64,000 nucleotides of DNA, taken from Roseiflexus sp. (GTDB taxonomy: Bacteria; Chloroflexota; Chloroflexia; Chloroflexales; Roseiflexaceae). Below are positions 45,440 through 54,491 of the stretch, in pieces (position 1 is the first letter of the stretch; each line of letters starts with the position of its first letter). The notes below the pieces were generated by a model, which was not told the origin of the DNA, searched no databases, and saw only the letters and a program-made list of their open reading frames with translations. A program made the translations under genes and the position numbers. The stretch lies in the NCBI GenBank assembly GCA_017743475.1, contig JAGHYV010000003.1, positions 26,704 through 90,703 on the forward strand, read 5' to 3'.

Positions 45440-46057
45440 ATGTTTGACGGATTCAAGAAGAACGATGATCGCACTTCACCCGACAGGCGCGATCGTGTTC
45501 CTCCAGGTCAGTACGTGACTGAGAAGTTTCCCGTTCTTCACTACGGCGACGTTCCAATCTATCACGATGTTGAAAACACCTGGGATCTGCGCGTCTGGGG
45601 TGAAATCGAGGCGCCAGCGCGCTTCAGTTTTGCTGAGTTCCGCTCCCTGCCTACAATTACCATCACGACCGATATTCACTGTGTGACCCGATGGAGCAAA
45701 CTCGATACCCGCTGGGAAGGCGTGCAGTTCAAGGAGTTTCTCAGACACCTGCCACCGCTCAAGCCGTCAGCGCGGTATGTGATGGCGCACTGCGAGCATG
45801 GTTTTACGACAAATGTGCCGCTTGAGGTGTTGCTGGAAGATGACGCGCTCCTGGCGTATAAGTACGAAGGCGAGGAGTTGACACCAGAGCATGGCTATCC
45901 GCTGCGTCTATTGACGCCGCGTAAGTATTTCTGGAAAAGCGCCAAGTGGCTGCGCGGCATCGAGTTCATGGCTGAGGATCGCCCTGGTTTCTGGGAACGC
46001 TATGGCTACAACAATAATGCCGATCCCTGGAAGGAAGAACGCTTCGCTGATGAATGA
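45440..46057 (+). CDS. sulfite-oxidase-like molybdopterin oxidoreductase
   Basis: 205 aa, the molybdopterin-binding core of the sulfite oxidase superfamily without a haem or dimerisation domain (YuiH/MsrP-like). The Mo-ligand Cys is Cys81 in [19 protein letters not shown]; also [60 protein letters not shown]. No signal peptide is seen, so the mature enzyme may be cytoplasmic. Substrate unknown; sulfite or methionine sulfoxide are the family precedents. Follows the winged-helix gene by 14 bp. Confidence 0.9.
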   Translation: MFDGFKKNDDRTSPDRRDRVPPGQYVTEKFPVLHYGDVPIYHDVENTWDLRVWGEIEAPARFSFAEFRSLPTITITTDIHCVTRWSKLDTRWEGVQFKEFLRHLPPLKPSARYVMAHCEHGFTTNVPLEVLLEDDALLAYKYEGEELTPEHGYPLRLLTPRKYFWKSAKWLRGIEFMAEDRPGFWERYGYNNNADPWKEERFADE

Positions 46058-46069
46058 TAGCGTTGCGGG

Positions 46070-46092
46070 CTGCTGAAGCCGGGCTTCAGCAG
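46070..46092. terminator. bidirectional hairpin between convergent genes
   Basis: CTGCTGAAGCC-G-GGCTTCAGCAG: a perfect 11-bp inverted repeat with a one-base centre, between the convergent sulfite-oxidase-like gene and the isomerase remnant. No U-run on either side. Confidence 0.5.
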
Positions 46093-46106
46093 TCCAGCGC
46101 ACGTAC

Positions 46107-47024
46107 TTACACCAGATATGGCCGCAGCACGTTGCGCGCAAGCAAGAATCCACGCTTCACCAGTTCTTCATTTCCCTCGAACTGACGATCCTCGTGTTCG
46201 ATACTCACCACGAAGTCGTACCCGACGGCGTAAAGCGCAGCAATAAAGCGATCCCAGCGCACTTCGCCCAGCCCCGGCAGGCGCGGGATCTGCCATCCCA
46301 TACCGGCGGACATCACTCCGTGCGCGTACAGTCCATCACGGTTGATCTCCATGTCTTTGGCATGGACATGGAAGATCCGGTCCTTGAATTCATACACCGC
46401 GCGCTCATAGTCGATCATCTGCTAGACAAGGTGGGATGGATCAAGATTCAAGCCAAAATGCTCGTCCGGGATGATACGGAACATTTCGCGCCAGATTGCC
46501 GGTGAGTGCGCCAGGTTCGTGCCGCCGGGCCATTCGTCGTAGCTAAAGATCATCGGGCAGTTTTCGATGGCGATCTTGACGTGGCGCTCAGCGGCGTAGC
46601 GCACCAGCGGGGGCCAGACTGTTGCAAACTGTTCAAGATTGTCGGGAACGTTCTTTGTCGGGTCACGCCCGATGAAGGTGCCGACGATATCGACTCCCAG
46701 TTTGCTGGCGGCGTCGATGACCTTCTTGAGATGGGCGTTGACCTGCGCCCGGTGCTCCGGGTCGGGATGCAGGTTGTTGGGGTAGTAGCCGAGTGATGAG
46801 ATCGTCAGACCGGTACGCGCCATCAGGTCACGGATTTCGGTCGCGCGCGCATCGGTGAGTGTATCGACATCGATGTGACAGACACCGGCGTAGCGCCGTT
46901 CTTTACCGGAACCGGCGGGCCAGCAGGCGATCTCGATAGCTTCGAAACCGTTCGCCGCACCCCATTCGGCACATGCTTCGAGTGAGAGATGTGGGAGCGC
47001 AGCCGTAAAAAATCCGAGTTTCAT
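46107..47024 (-). pseudogene. sugar phosphate isomerase/epimerase interrupted by one TAG
   Basis: 305-codon AP-endonuclease-2/xylose-isomerase-like TIM barrel, intact in a single frame except for TAG at codon 201 (46422-46424). Upstream part: MKLGFFTAALPHLSLEACAEWGAANGFEAIEIACW, AIENCPMIF, GLNLDPSHLV. Downstream part resumes QMIDYERAVYEFKDRIFHVHAKDMEI and ends NVLRPYLV. Relatives have Trp at this position (DPSHLVWQ), so a TGG to TAG change explains it. Metal ligands on both sides (His in DPSH; HVHAKD) are kept. Start ATG 47022-47024 with GGAGG 8 bp upstream, 19 bp after the Gfo/Idh gene. Could be a recent null, a sequencing error or a readthrough case. Confidence 0.85.
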
Positions 47025-47043
47025 TGCACGTTCCTCCATGCCG

Positions 47044-48192
47044 TTAGCGTTCGATTGCCACCCAGCGCTCCTCGCGCGCGCTGCGCAGGATCGCTTCTCC
47101 TAGCAGTAATTCCTCATGCCCATCGGCGAACGTTGGGTAGTCAGGCGTTGCTAGCGGCGCGCCTGCGGCAACCGCACGGTAGACCGCTTTGTAGAGTTGT
47201 TTGAAGGTATCGGGGAAGCCTTCGGCATGACCGCCAGGGTAATCGGTTGTGCTGCGGGCAGCCGGGAGCAGTAACGCCGGATCGCGCAGCAACAGTCCGC
47301 TTGCAGTCTCGCGACGCCCCAACCACAACTCCTCAGGGCGCTCCGAATCCCACGCCAGCGCCGAACGCTCGCCATCGATCTCGAAACTCAGACGGTTTTT
47401 GCGCCCCAGACTGACCTGTGACACCGTTAGGACACCGCGTGCACCGCTTGCGAAGCGCAGCAGGATGCTCGCATAGTCTTCGGTGTGGATAGGTTGATCG
47501 ATCGTCTCGGTAACGGTTACCTCTTTGCCGATGAAGGTGTCGATAGGTCGGGTGGGTTTGCGGCGCACTGGAATGAATGTTGCCAGGTCGGCCATCACTG
47601 CACTGACCTTCTCGCCGGTGATGAAGGTCGTCAGGTCGAGCCAGTGCGAACCAATATCGGCCACGGCGCGCAATTCGCCGCCGAGTTCCGGCTCCAGCCG
47701 CCAGTTCCAGTCGGTGGGCAGCATGAGCCAGTCCTGGAGGTACGATCCTTGAATAATGCGCGGTGCGCCGATTTCGCCTGCCTGCACCAGGGCGCGGGCG
47801 TGCTGGCAGAGCGGGTAGAAGCGAATATTGAAATTGACGGCGTGGACGATGCCCGCTTCGGTTGCCAGGCGCAGCAGTTCCGCCGACTCGGCGGACGTCA
47901 TCGCCAGGGGCTTTTCGCAGACTACGTGCTTACCGGCGGCAATTGCTGCTTTGACCTGCGGGAAGTGCAGGTAGTTCGGGGTGGTGATGTGAACCACAGT
48001 AACCCGCGGATCAGCCAGCATATCCTCAAAACTGGCATACACCGGGATGCCCATCGCATCGGCTTTCGCACGGGCACGCTCAACACTCGATCCAACGACG
48101 CCGAGCACCGGAATGCCGAGCCGGCGGAGCGCCTCAACGTGCACAACGCCGATAAATCCTGTACCGACAACAGCGGCGGCGATCTCTGGCAT
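47044..48192 (-). CDS. Gfo/Idh/MocA-family NAD(P)-dependent sugar oxidoreductase
   Basis: 382 aa. N-terminal Rossmann fold [23 protein letters not shown], the [12 protein letters not shown] loop carrying the catalytic-region Lys-Pro, and the C-terminal beta-sheet domain with [16 protein letters not shown] (His of the active site). Oxidises or reduces an unknown sugar or inositol derivative in the cytoplasm. Start ATG 48190-48192 with GAGAGG upstream; the ORF extension to 48294 is not supported. The isomerase-like gene follows at 19 bp, a standard pairing in sugar or inositol catabolism. Confidence 0.92.
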   Translation of the reverse strand: MPEIAAAVVGTGFIGVVHVEALRRLGIPVLGVVGSSVERARAKADAMGIPVYASFEDMLADPRVTVVHITTPNYLHFPQVKAAIAAGKHVVCEKPLAMTSAESAELLRLATEAGIVHAVNFNIRFYPLCQHARALVQAGEIGAPRIIQGSYLQDWLMLPTDWNWRLEPELGGELRAVADIGSHWLDLTTFITGEKVSAVMADLATFIPVRRKPTRPIDTFIGKEVTVTETIDQPIHTEDYASILLRFASGARGVLTVSQVSLGRKNRLSFEIDGERSALAWDSERPEELWLGRRETASGLLLRDPALLLPAARSTTDYPGGHAEGFPDTFKQLYKAVYRAVAAGAPLATPDYPTFADGHEELLLGEAILRSAREERWVAIER

Positions 48193-48286
48193 AGAGCACC
48201 TCTCTCCGGGCAGTGAACGACGCCTGATTTTCGCCCGATCATGGCTCCCCGTCAAGAAACCGCCAATGTGGACATGCGCGAAGGAG

Positions 48287-48295
48287 TGGTACAAT
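48287..48295 (+). promoter_or_regulatory. extended -10 for deoC
   Basis: TGGTACAAT, 86 bp before the deoC ATG, in the divergent region with the Gfo/Idh gene. No clear -35. Confidence 0.45.
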
Positions 48296-48381
48296 CGCCG
48301 CGTGCATGAGCAAATGCCTGCATTGTCAGGTGGCGCGCTTCATGCAGAAGAACAGGACAAAACCTGCAAGGAGGCAACCAG

Positions 48382-49128
48382 ATGTCCGAAGTGTCGATTG
48401 AGACCCTGACCTACGAACAGGTGGCGAAGACAATCGACCATTCCCTGCTACGCCCCGAACTGACGACCCAGGAGGTCGCTGTGGGGTGTGATCTCGCACG
48501 GCGCTACCACACTGCGTCGGTGTGCGTCAAGCCATGTGATGTACCGCTGGCGGCGCGTCTTCTGGCGGGCAGCGATGTGGCGGTTGGCACGGTCGTCGGA
48601 TTTCCGCATGGCAGCAGCGCAACCGCCGTCAAGGTGTTCGAGGCTCGTCTGGCAATCGAGCAGGGCGCTGTCGAACTTGATATGGTGATCAACATCGGCT
48701 GGTTGCGCTCCGGTCACGATGACGATGTGCTCGAAGATATTCGCGCTGTGGTGATTGCCACCGAGGGGCGGGCGTTGGTGAAAGTCATTCTTGAGAATGC
48801 GTATCTTTGTGATGCGGAAAAGGAACGCGCTTCGCGCCTGGTCGAAGCGGCGGGAGCAGACTTCGTCAAGACCTCGACCGGCTTCGCTCCGTCTGGCGCA
48901 ACTATTCCGGACCTGATCCTAATGCGACGCAGCGTGTCGCCGCGGGTGCAGGTGAAAGCGGCTGGCGGCGTTCGCACGCTGGATGCGCTGATCAATGTGT
49001 TGCGTGTTGGCGTGACCCGCGTTGGCGCAACAGCGACTGCTGCCATCCTCGATGAGTTCTGCCGTCGCAAAGGGTTGCCGGTGATCGGCGAAGGAGCGAA
49101 GGCGCCAGTGACGCCAGGGGCGTACTGA
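48382..49128 (+). CDS. deoC: deoxyribose-phosphate aldolase
   Basis: Class I aldolase cleaving 2-deoxyribose-5-phosphate to glyceraldehyde-3-phosphate and acetaldehyde in nucleoside catabolism. 248 aa. Key stretches: IDHSLLRPELTTQEV, SVCVKPCDVPLA, VGTVVGFPHGSSATAVKVFEA, ELDMVINIGWLRSG (catalytic Asp region), VKVILENAYL (Lys), FVKTSTGF (Schiff-base Lys) and VKAAGGVRT. Start ATG 48382 with GGAGG about 8 bp upstream. Divergent from the sugar oxidoreductase gene. Confidence 0.96.
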   Translation: MSEVSIETLTYEQVAKTIDHSLLRPELTTQEVAVGCDLARRYHTASVCVKPCDVPLAARLLAGSDVAVGTVVGFPHGSSATAVKVFEARLAIEQGAVELDMVINIGWLRSGHDDDVLEDIRAVVIATEGRALVKVILENAYLCDAEKERASRLVEAAGADFVKTSTGFAPSGATIPDLILMRRSVSPRVQVKAAGGVRTLDALINVLRVGVTRVGATATAAILDEFCRRKGLPVIGEGAKAPVTPGAY

Positions 49129-49243
49129 TTGTGCACATTGAACGTTGAAAGTTGCTATTGCACGTTCGCGCGCATGCTCTGAGCGAAGCGTAGGGGTTGC
49201 AGGTGAGGATGGGAAGGTGAAATGTAAGTGTTCATATGCCTCT

Positions 49244-49302
49244 TGGGAGCGAGGATATCCTGCCCTTGTAGGCGCAACGGGAGCGGGACGCCCTCGCTCC
49301 CA
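49244..49302. repeat. 59-bp inverted-repeat element
   Basis: TGGGAGCGAGG (49244-49254) and CCTCGCTCCCA (49292-49302) are perfect 11-bp inverted repeats around a 37-bp centre. Open in at least one frame. Probably a small dispersed repeat; only one copy seen here. Confidence 0.65.
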
Positions 49303-49312
49303 GATGCATGTG

Positions 49313-49700
49313 TTATCCCAAGCGAAGCGTCGAAGCATTGAGCGCGAGGCGCTGATCGCCGCGCAGCAGGCGGCTGTCCGTGAATTGTCGACGCCGCTCA
49401 TCCCAGTGGCTGATAGCGTTGTCGTCATGCCGATCATTGACACGGTCAAAATCAATCCGCGCTTTGCAGATTATGGAAACGCTCCTCACTGGCATCACCC
49501 AGTATCAGGTTCACACCGCATTGCTGGACATCACTGGCGTGAAAATTATCGACGCACAGATCGCTACAGTCGGCGCGCCTGCCGGGGACGGATGTCATCC
49601 TCACTAGCATCATCCCTGAATCGGTGCAGACGCTGGTGCGCATTGGTACCAACCTTAGCGTCCTGAAAACGCGCAGTCATTCAGCGTCGCGTATGCGCTC
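49313..49700 (+). pseudogene. RsbR-type STAS domain remnant
   Basis: Fragment of the C-terminal STAS domain of RsbR-like co-antagonists, in three frames. Frame one: EREALIAAQQAAVRELSTPLIPVADSVVVMPIIDT. Frame two: LQIMETLLTGITQYQV, then HTALLDITGVKIIDAQIAT. Frame three after an apparent short deletion: GTDVILTSIIPESVQTLVRI, then GTNLSVLKTRS. No N-terminal sensor or start codon remains. The intact family relays stress signals to the general stress partner-switching module. Confidence 0.75.
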
Positions 49701-49880
49701 TAATGGCAGTAGTAGGCGTGTTATAAGGTTCTATTCTTCTCACTTCCTCTGGTTGGAGCGCATTATCCCCAAGACCCACCTGTGGTGAGGCACCCACGAA
49801 AGTGCGCTCTTACGCTACTAATACCGCCAGCAACTCCGGCAGTGTTCTTTGTGTGATCGTCACTTTGATCCCATAAGACG

Positions 49881-49886
49881 TATAAT
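49881..49886 (+). promoter_or_regulatory. -10 box before zinc-ribbon gene
   Basis: TATAAT ending 7 bp before ATG 49894, again implying a leaderless or nearly leaderless transcript. No -35 seen. Confidence 0.45.
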
Positions 49887-49893
49887 AATCAGT

Positions 49894-50967
49894 ATGATGG
49901 AATATTTCATGCCGCGTTTTTGCACCTACTGTGGGGCGGATCTGCCTCCTGGCGAGCCGCGCTTCTGTATAGAATGCGGTCAACCGGTTGAACCACCGCT
50001 GCGTGTTGAGGATGCTGCGCCTCAGGCGGCGACCGGACCGACGGTGCGGCTAGCAAATGCTCGCACCGGGCAGATCGTTGTCGGCGGCACTATGAAGTTA
50101 CCGTCATCAGGCGCTGTACCGCCAGGGTTGTGGTTTGCGCCAGAATTGCCCGGTCCTGACGATATTGTTGCAATCTATGCGCCGTTACGCGCAGTCGTGG
50201 GAGGATGGAGCGGTCTGACCGACCATGGCTGGAAGAAATGCGACCAGGAGTGGGCAGCAGATGGAACTAGCCGCACACTGGTGCGATTCACGGTTGAGCG
50301 TGTCTGGTTTGCAGCACCGGGTGCAGCGCACAATATGCGCTTGCAGGTGCAGATTGGGGCTGTGGCGCACGCCGATGAGGGACGCACACGACGCGGATTC
50401 CGCTACCGGATCGGTACCGATCCACCGATGGATGTCATTGCTGCGTGGTGGATTGAGGGGCAGACGCCACGCTTTGATCTGCCGACGCCGCAGATTCAGA
50501 TCATGGCGCCGCCGCGCATTCCGCGCGTGTCGGATTATCCTGAGACGGTGCGCCGCATGAACGCCCGCGAAGCGGAAACATGGGCGCGTCAGGGGGAAGT
50601 GCACGGGCTGTTCCGTATGCCGAACAGCGCTCAGCAGCGCACGCCAGCGGGTCGCGGCATCCCGCTGATTGAAGTCTCGGCGTTTGGTGCGCTGCTTCGT
50701 TTTGGTGGAGCTATCGGGCGTCTCTACCGGGTGCAAATGTTTCGTCCGCTCGTGTGTGACGCAGCAACCTGGAAGCGCCTCAAACAGCGGATCGCGCATG
50801 AAGCGGCCAGCGTGGGTCTCGATATGAACACCGACGCAATGATCGAATGGTGGCTTGATCGCGAGGGATACGATGGTGTGCTCTTCGAGCGCGATGCGCA
50901 TCCGTATGGCGGCGGTCGTGCTGCCATCGCCTTTCGCCGCAGCCAGATTGCCTTGATTGAAGGATAG
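49894..50967 (+). CDS. zinc-ribbon protein of unknown function
   Basis: About 357 aa. N-terminal zinc ribbon FCTYCGADLPPGEPRFCIECGQ (four Cys in two CxxC pairs), a short linker, then a mostly beta domain of about 290 residues with no recognised family (phrases: PPGLWFAPELPGPDDIVAIYAPLRAVVGGWSGLTDHGWKK, GRLYRVQMFRPLVCDAATWKRLKQR, WWLDREGYDGVLFERDAHPYGGGRAAIAFRRSQIALI). The C-terminal part looks like a compact alpha/beta unit. Start is ATG 49894 or 49897 if leaderless, or ATG 49909 (MPRFCTYCG) if translation begins at the ribbon. Followed at 15 bp by glgA. Confidence 0.7.
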   Translation: MMEYFMPRFCTYCGADLPPGEPRFCIECGQPVEPPLRVEDAAPQAATGPTVRLANARTGQIVVGGTMKLPSSGAVPPGLWFAPELPGPDDIVAIYAPLRAVVGGWSGLTDHGWKKCDQEWAADGTSRTLVRFTVERVWFAAPGAAHNMRLQVQIGAVAHADEGRTRRGFRYRIGTDPPMDVIAAWWIEGQTPRFDLPTPQIQIMAPPRIPRVSDYPETVRRMNAREAETWARQGEVHGLFRMPNSAQQRTPAGRGIPLIEVSAFGALLRFGGAIGRLYRVQMFRPLVCDAATWKRLKQRIAHEAASVGLDMNTDAMIEWWLDREGYDGVLFERDAHPYGGGRAAIAFRRSQIALIEG

Positions 50968-50982
50968 AGGAGAAGAACAATC

Positions 50983-52497
50983 ATGCCACGACCCAAACGC
51001 ACGCGCGCCGTTCCCCAGGAAGGTCCGGCGCTGCGGATCGCCATGATTGCATCGGAATGCGTGCCATTCGCCAAAACCGGTGGATTGGCGGATGTTGTGG
51101 GTTCATTGCCGAAGGCGCTGCGCGCCCTGGGTCACGATGTTATTGTGATCATGCCGCTCTATAGTTTTATTAATCGTGAGCGCTACAACATTCGCCCGTT
51201 CCTGGCGCCGATGGGGGTCTGGATGGGGGATACCGAGGAATGGTGCGCTGTTCATACTACGACGCACGACGGAGTACCGGTATTTTTCATCGAGTTCGAG
51301 AAATATTTCGCGCGCCCCGGGTTGTACCACGACGCTGATTATAACGATTATCTCGATAACCCTCGTCGCTTCGGCTTTCTGACACGCGCCGGATTGCAAC
51401 TCTGCATCGATATGGGGTTCCGCCCCGACATCGTTCATGCACATGACTGGCACACGGCGCTGGCAGGGGCGTACCTCAAAATCTGGCACTGGAATCACCC
51501 AGTTCTCGGTGGCGCGGCAAGTGTGTTGACCATTCATAACATCGCATACCAGGGTGTGTACGATGCCGTACACTACCCCTACCTGGGGTTGCAGTGGAGC
51601 AATTTTACCTCCGATAAGTTCGAGGACCATGGGCGGATCAACTTTCTCAAAGGCGGCATTCAGTATTCCGATATGATCAACACCGTCAGTCCGACCTACG
51701 CTCGAGAGACACGCACACCGGAAGGCGGGCATGGTCTGGCGATGTACCTGAATGACCGGGGCGACGCTTATCGGGGCATTCTAAACGGCGCCGATTACAC
51801 ACAGTGGAACCCAGAGACCGACCCCCTTATTCCGGCGCGGTACAGTGCCCGCAACCTGACAGGCAAAGCGATCTGCAAACGCGAATTACAACTGCGGATG
51901 GGACTCGAACCCAACCCCAATATCCCAATTGTTGGCGTTGTCAGCCGCCTTGTGTATCAGAAAGGTCTTGACCTGCTGGCAGGCGCGATTGAAGGTTTGG
52001 TGAATCAGGCGCTGGTGCAGTTTGCCATTCTGGGTGCGGGCGATAGGGGCCTGGAAGGATACTACAGACTGCTGCCAGTCCGTTTTCCGGGACGGGTCGG
52101 CAGTTTCATCGGCTACGATAATCAGCTGGCGCACTGGATCGAAGCTGGCAGCGACTTCTTTGCCATGCCGTCGCGCTACGAGCCATGCGGATTGAACCAG
52201 ATCTATTCGTTGCGCTACGGCACGCTACCGATTGTGCGCGCCACTGGTGGTCTGGAAGATACAGTGCAGCAGTACGACGAGCAAACCGGCGCTGGCACTG
52301 GTTTCAAGTTTTATGAACCGAGCGTCCATGCCGTCTATTACACTATTGGCTGGGCGATCAGCACCTACTTCGACCGACCACACCATATGCAGCAGATGAT
52401 TCAGACGGCAATGGCGCAGGATTTCTCGTGGGAGCGTAGCGCAAAAGAGTACGTGCAGTTGTACCGTGATGCAATTGCGCGCAAGCGGGGGATGTAA
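50983..52497 (+). CDS. glgA: glycogen synthase (ADP-glucose, GT5)
   Basis: 504 aa, GT-B fold, GT5. ADP-glucose site KTGGLADVVGSLPKAL near the N-terminus, DIVHAHDWHTALAGAYL, LTIHNIAYQGV, VGVVSRLVYQKGLDLL, and the second glucan/donor loop PSRYEPCGLNQIYSLRYGTLPIVRATGGLEDTV with the catalytic Glu. Elongates alpha-1,4-glucan in the cytoplasm. The first 15 residues are a basic extension before the usual start MRIAMIASE (here LRIAMIASE). The PPK2 gene begins 2 bp after the stop, so the two are almost certainly co-translated. Confidence 0.96.
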   Translation: MPRPKRTRAVPQEGPALRIAMIASECVPFAKTGGLADVVGSLPKALRALGHDVIVIMPLYSFINRERYNIRPFLAPMGVWMGDTEEWCAVHTTTHDGVPVFFIEFEKYFARPGLYHDADYNDYLDNPRRFGFLTRAGLQLCIDMGFRPDIVHAHDWHTALAGAYLKIWHWNHPVLGGAASVLTIHNIAYQGVYDAVHYPYLGLQWSNFTSDKFEDHGRINFLKGGIQYSDMINTVSPTYARETRTPEGGHGLAMYLNDRGDAYRGILNGADYTQWNPETDPLIPARYSARNLTGKAICKRELQLRMGLEPNPNIPIVGVVSRLVYQKGLDLLAGAIEGLVNQALVQFAILGAGDRGLEGYYRLLPVRFPGRVGSFIGYDNQLAHWIEAGSDFFAMPSRYEPCGLNQIYSLRYGTLPIVRATGGLEDTVQQYDEQTGAGTGFKFYEPSVHAVYYTIGWAISTYFDRPHHMQQMIQTAMAQDFSWERSAKEYVQLYRDAIARKRGM

Positions 52498-52499
52498 CC

Positions 52500-54119
52500 A
52501 TGCTCGAACAGGTCGATCTGACGCTCACGCTCAGCAAACGCGACTACCGTCAGCGCCTCGTTGATCTCCAGATGCGCTTGTATGATATGGAGCAGGCGTT
52601 GTTCGAGGCGCGCATTCCAGCGCTGTTCGCCTTCGAGGGATGGGCTGGCGCTGCCAAGGTGCGCACCATCAGCACCATTACCCGTCGGCTCGACCCGCGT
52701 GGCTTGCGCGTCTATTCAATCACGCCGCCGCGTACGTATGAGATGCAGTATCCTTGGCTCTATCGCTTCTGGTTGAAGACGCCAAGTTACGGTCAGATTG
52801 CGATGTTTGATCGCTCGTGGTACCGCCACGTCCTTGGTGAGCGCATTCATGGCGCATTGAGCGTCGCCGACTGGCGCGCGCGGTGCGAGGATATTGCGGC
52901 GTTCGAGCGGCAACTGTCGGACGATGGCGCCGTGATCTTGAAGTTCTGGCTGCACATTTCGCGGCGTGAACAGGGGCGACGGTTCAAAAAGTTGCTTGAT
53001 GACAAAACGACTGCCTGGCAGGTGACGGAGGAAGATCTGTGGCAGCATCGCCACTACGAACGGGTGCGTGATGTGGTCGAGGACATGATCGCGCGCACGG
53101 ACACTCCGTATGCGCCCTGGATCATTGTTCCGGCAACGTGTGGGCACTATGCGCGCGTGGCGGCGTTCGAGGCGATCCTGAGCGCGCTCGAGGCGCGCAT
53201 CGGGCATCGTCCGGTGGTTGGTGTGGATGCCGAAGTGCGCGAAGAACTGCTCGACTCGCGCGGCACATCCCTTCGTCGCAGCCTTGATGTGTTGCGCACG
53301 CACGGCGCTCGACCGCCCTCGCTGCTCGTTGGCAGCGGCGCTCTTGCTGGATCGTCGATCAGCACGGCGTCCACGTCGCCGCTGCCAGTCGGTGTTAGTA
53401 TTCTGCGACGGGTCGATCTGAGCCAGCGTCTTGATCCCGGAAAGTACAACCGTCAACTCAACAAATTGCAAGCCAAACTGCGCCTCCTCGGCTTTCAGGT
53501 CTATCTGCAGAGGCGTCCGGTTGTGGTTGTCTTCGAGGGGTGGGATGCTGCCGGGAAGGGTGGAACCATTCAGCGAATCACTGAGAAACTCGACCCGCGC
53601 AGTTATGTGGTGCACGCGATTGCTGCGCCGACCGGCGAAGACAAAGCGCACCATTACCTCTATCGTTTCTGGCGCCGTTTGCCACCGCGCGGTCAGATCG
53701 CCATTTTCGACCGCTCGTGGTATGGGCGAGTGCTGGTCGAGCGTGTCGAAGGGTTTGCGCGTCCGGAGGAGTGGCAGCGCGCATATGCTGAAATCAATGA
53801 GTTCGAGCGCCAGCTGGTCGAGTTTGGTACAATTGTTGTAAAGTTCTGGATGCATCTCAGCCCGGAAGAGCAGTTGCGGCGTTTCGAGGAGCGACAGTCG
53901 ATCCCGTACAAAGCCTGGAAACTGACTGAAGAGGACTGGCGCAACCGCGAGAAATGGCCGCAGTATGAGGCGGCGGCAGACGAGATGCTTCTGCGCACCT
54001 CGACGCCGGCTGCGCCATGGACGATCATCGAAGCCGAGGATAAGCGATTTGCGCGGATCAAGGCGTTGCGCACGCTGGTGCGTCGCCTGGAAGCGGAGTT
54101 GGGTCGGGTGAAACTGTAG
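52500..54119 (+). CDS. tandem-domain PPK2 (polyphosphate:AMP phosphotransferase type)
   Basis: 539 aa: two PPK2 domains, residues about 10-235 and 290-530. The C-terminal domain has an intact P-loop GWDAAGKGGTI, lid-type motif APTGEDKAHHYLYRFWRRLP and IFDRSWYGRVLVERVEGF. The N-terminal domain keeps the fold (FEGWAGAAKVRTI, MFDRSWYRHVLGERI) but has lost the P-loop Asp and Gly, so it is probably non-catalytic. This matches class II PPK2 (PAP), which makes ADP from AMP and polyphosphate. Coupled to glgA by a 2-bp gap: energy and carbon storage in one unit. Confidence 0.92.
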   Translation: MLEQVDLTLTLSKRDYRQRLVDLQMRLYDMEQALFEARIPALFAFEGWAGAAKVRTISTITRRLDPRGLRVYSITPPRTYEMQYPWLYRFWLKTPSYGQIAMFDRSWYRHVLGERIHGALSVADWRARCEDIAAFERQLSDDGAVILKFWLHISRREQGRRFKKLLDDKTTAWQVTEEDLWQHRHYERVRDVVEDMIARTDTPYAPWIIVPATCGHYARVAAFEAILSALEARIGHRPVVGVDAEVREELLDSRGTSLRRSLDVLRTHGARPPSLLVGSGALAGSSISTASTSPLPVGVSILRRVDLSQRLDPGKYNRQLNKLQAKLRLLGFQVYLQRRPVVVVFEGWDAAGKGGTIQRITEKLDPRSYVVHAIAAPTGEDKAHHYLYRFWRRLPPRGQIAIFDRSWYGRVLVERVEGFARPEEWQRAYAEINEFERQLVEFGTIVVKFWMHLSPEEQLRRFEERQSIPYKAWKLTEEDWRNREKWPQYEAAADEMLLRTSTPAAPWTIIEAEDKRFARIKALRTLVRRLEAELGRVKL

Positions 54120-54128
54120 GAGCCTGCT

Positions 54129-54428
54129 ATGCGCTTGAGTGAAGACAAAATTCGCCGGATCGCCGAGCGACTGCACGATGAGCTGGAACAACGCGGGTTG
54201 GTGGCGTACAAGGATCCGCGCGGCGCGACCCCCGGCGCTGGGCGCGCCGCGCGTGTCAAAGCGATCTATGATTTTATCGTTGCTGATCTGAAGATCGAGG
54301 AGGAGATCGACGCTGAGGTCGAACGGATTCTCAGCACCTACTCGCGCGAACTCAAAGGCACCGAGCGCGATGTGCTCTTCCGCAAGCACAAAGAAGAAGT
54401 GGCGCGCAAACGAGGGTACATTCTCTGA
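54129..54428 (+). CDS. DUF507-family protein
   Basis: 99 aa, largely helical and charged: MRLSEDKIRRIAERLHDELEQRGLV, IYDFIVADLKIEEEIDAEVERIL, RDVLFRKHKEEVARKRGYIL. Matches DUF507, a small conserved protein of unknown function found in diverse deep-branching bacteria. Begins 9 bp after the PPK2 stop with a GGAG site, so it is the last gene of the glgA-ppk2 operon. Confidence 0.85.
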   Translation: MRLSEDKIRRIAERLHDELEQRGLVAYKDPRGATPGAGRAARVKAIYDFIVADLKIEEEIDAEVERILSTYSRELKGTERDVLFRKHKEEVARKRGYIL

Positions 54429-54473
54429 TCGCGCGTCTGACCGCCGGGTCGCCTGCAGCATCCTCTAAAAACA

Positions 54474-54482
54474 TGCTATAAT
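54474..54482 (+). promoter_or_regulatory. extended -10 for tRNA-Lys
   Basis: TGCTATAAT ends 9 bp before the first tRNA base, the right distance for a start just at the 5' leader. No consensus -35. Confidence 0.6.
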
Positions 54483-54491
54483 ACACGGTGA

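Larger units (their letters stand above)
49136..49893. other. repeat and gene-remnant region
   Basis: Gap of about 765 bp after deoC. Begins with two or three heptamer units (TTGAACG, TTGAAAG), then the inverted-repeat element at 49244-49302, the STAS remnant at 49313-49700 and about 190 bp in which I recognise only the -10 box at 49881-49886. Confidence 0.6.

Noticed and set aside
52716..54461. 581-aa minus-strand frame opposite the PPK2 gene
   Set aside because: Antisense of a clear PPK2 gene; composition rich in Arg and His without any motif.
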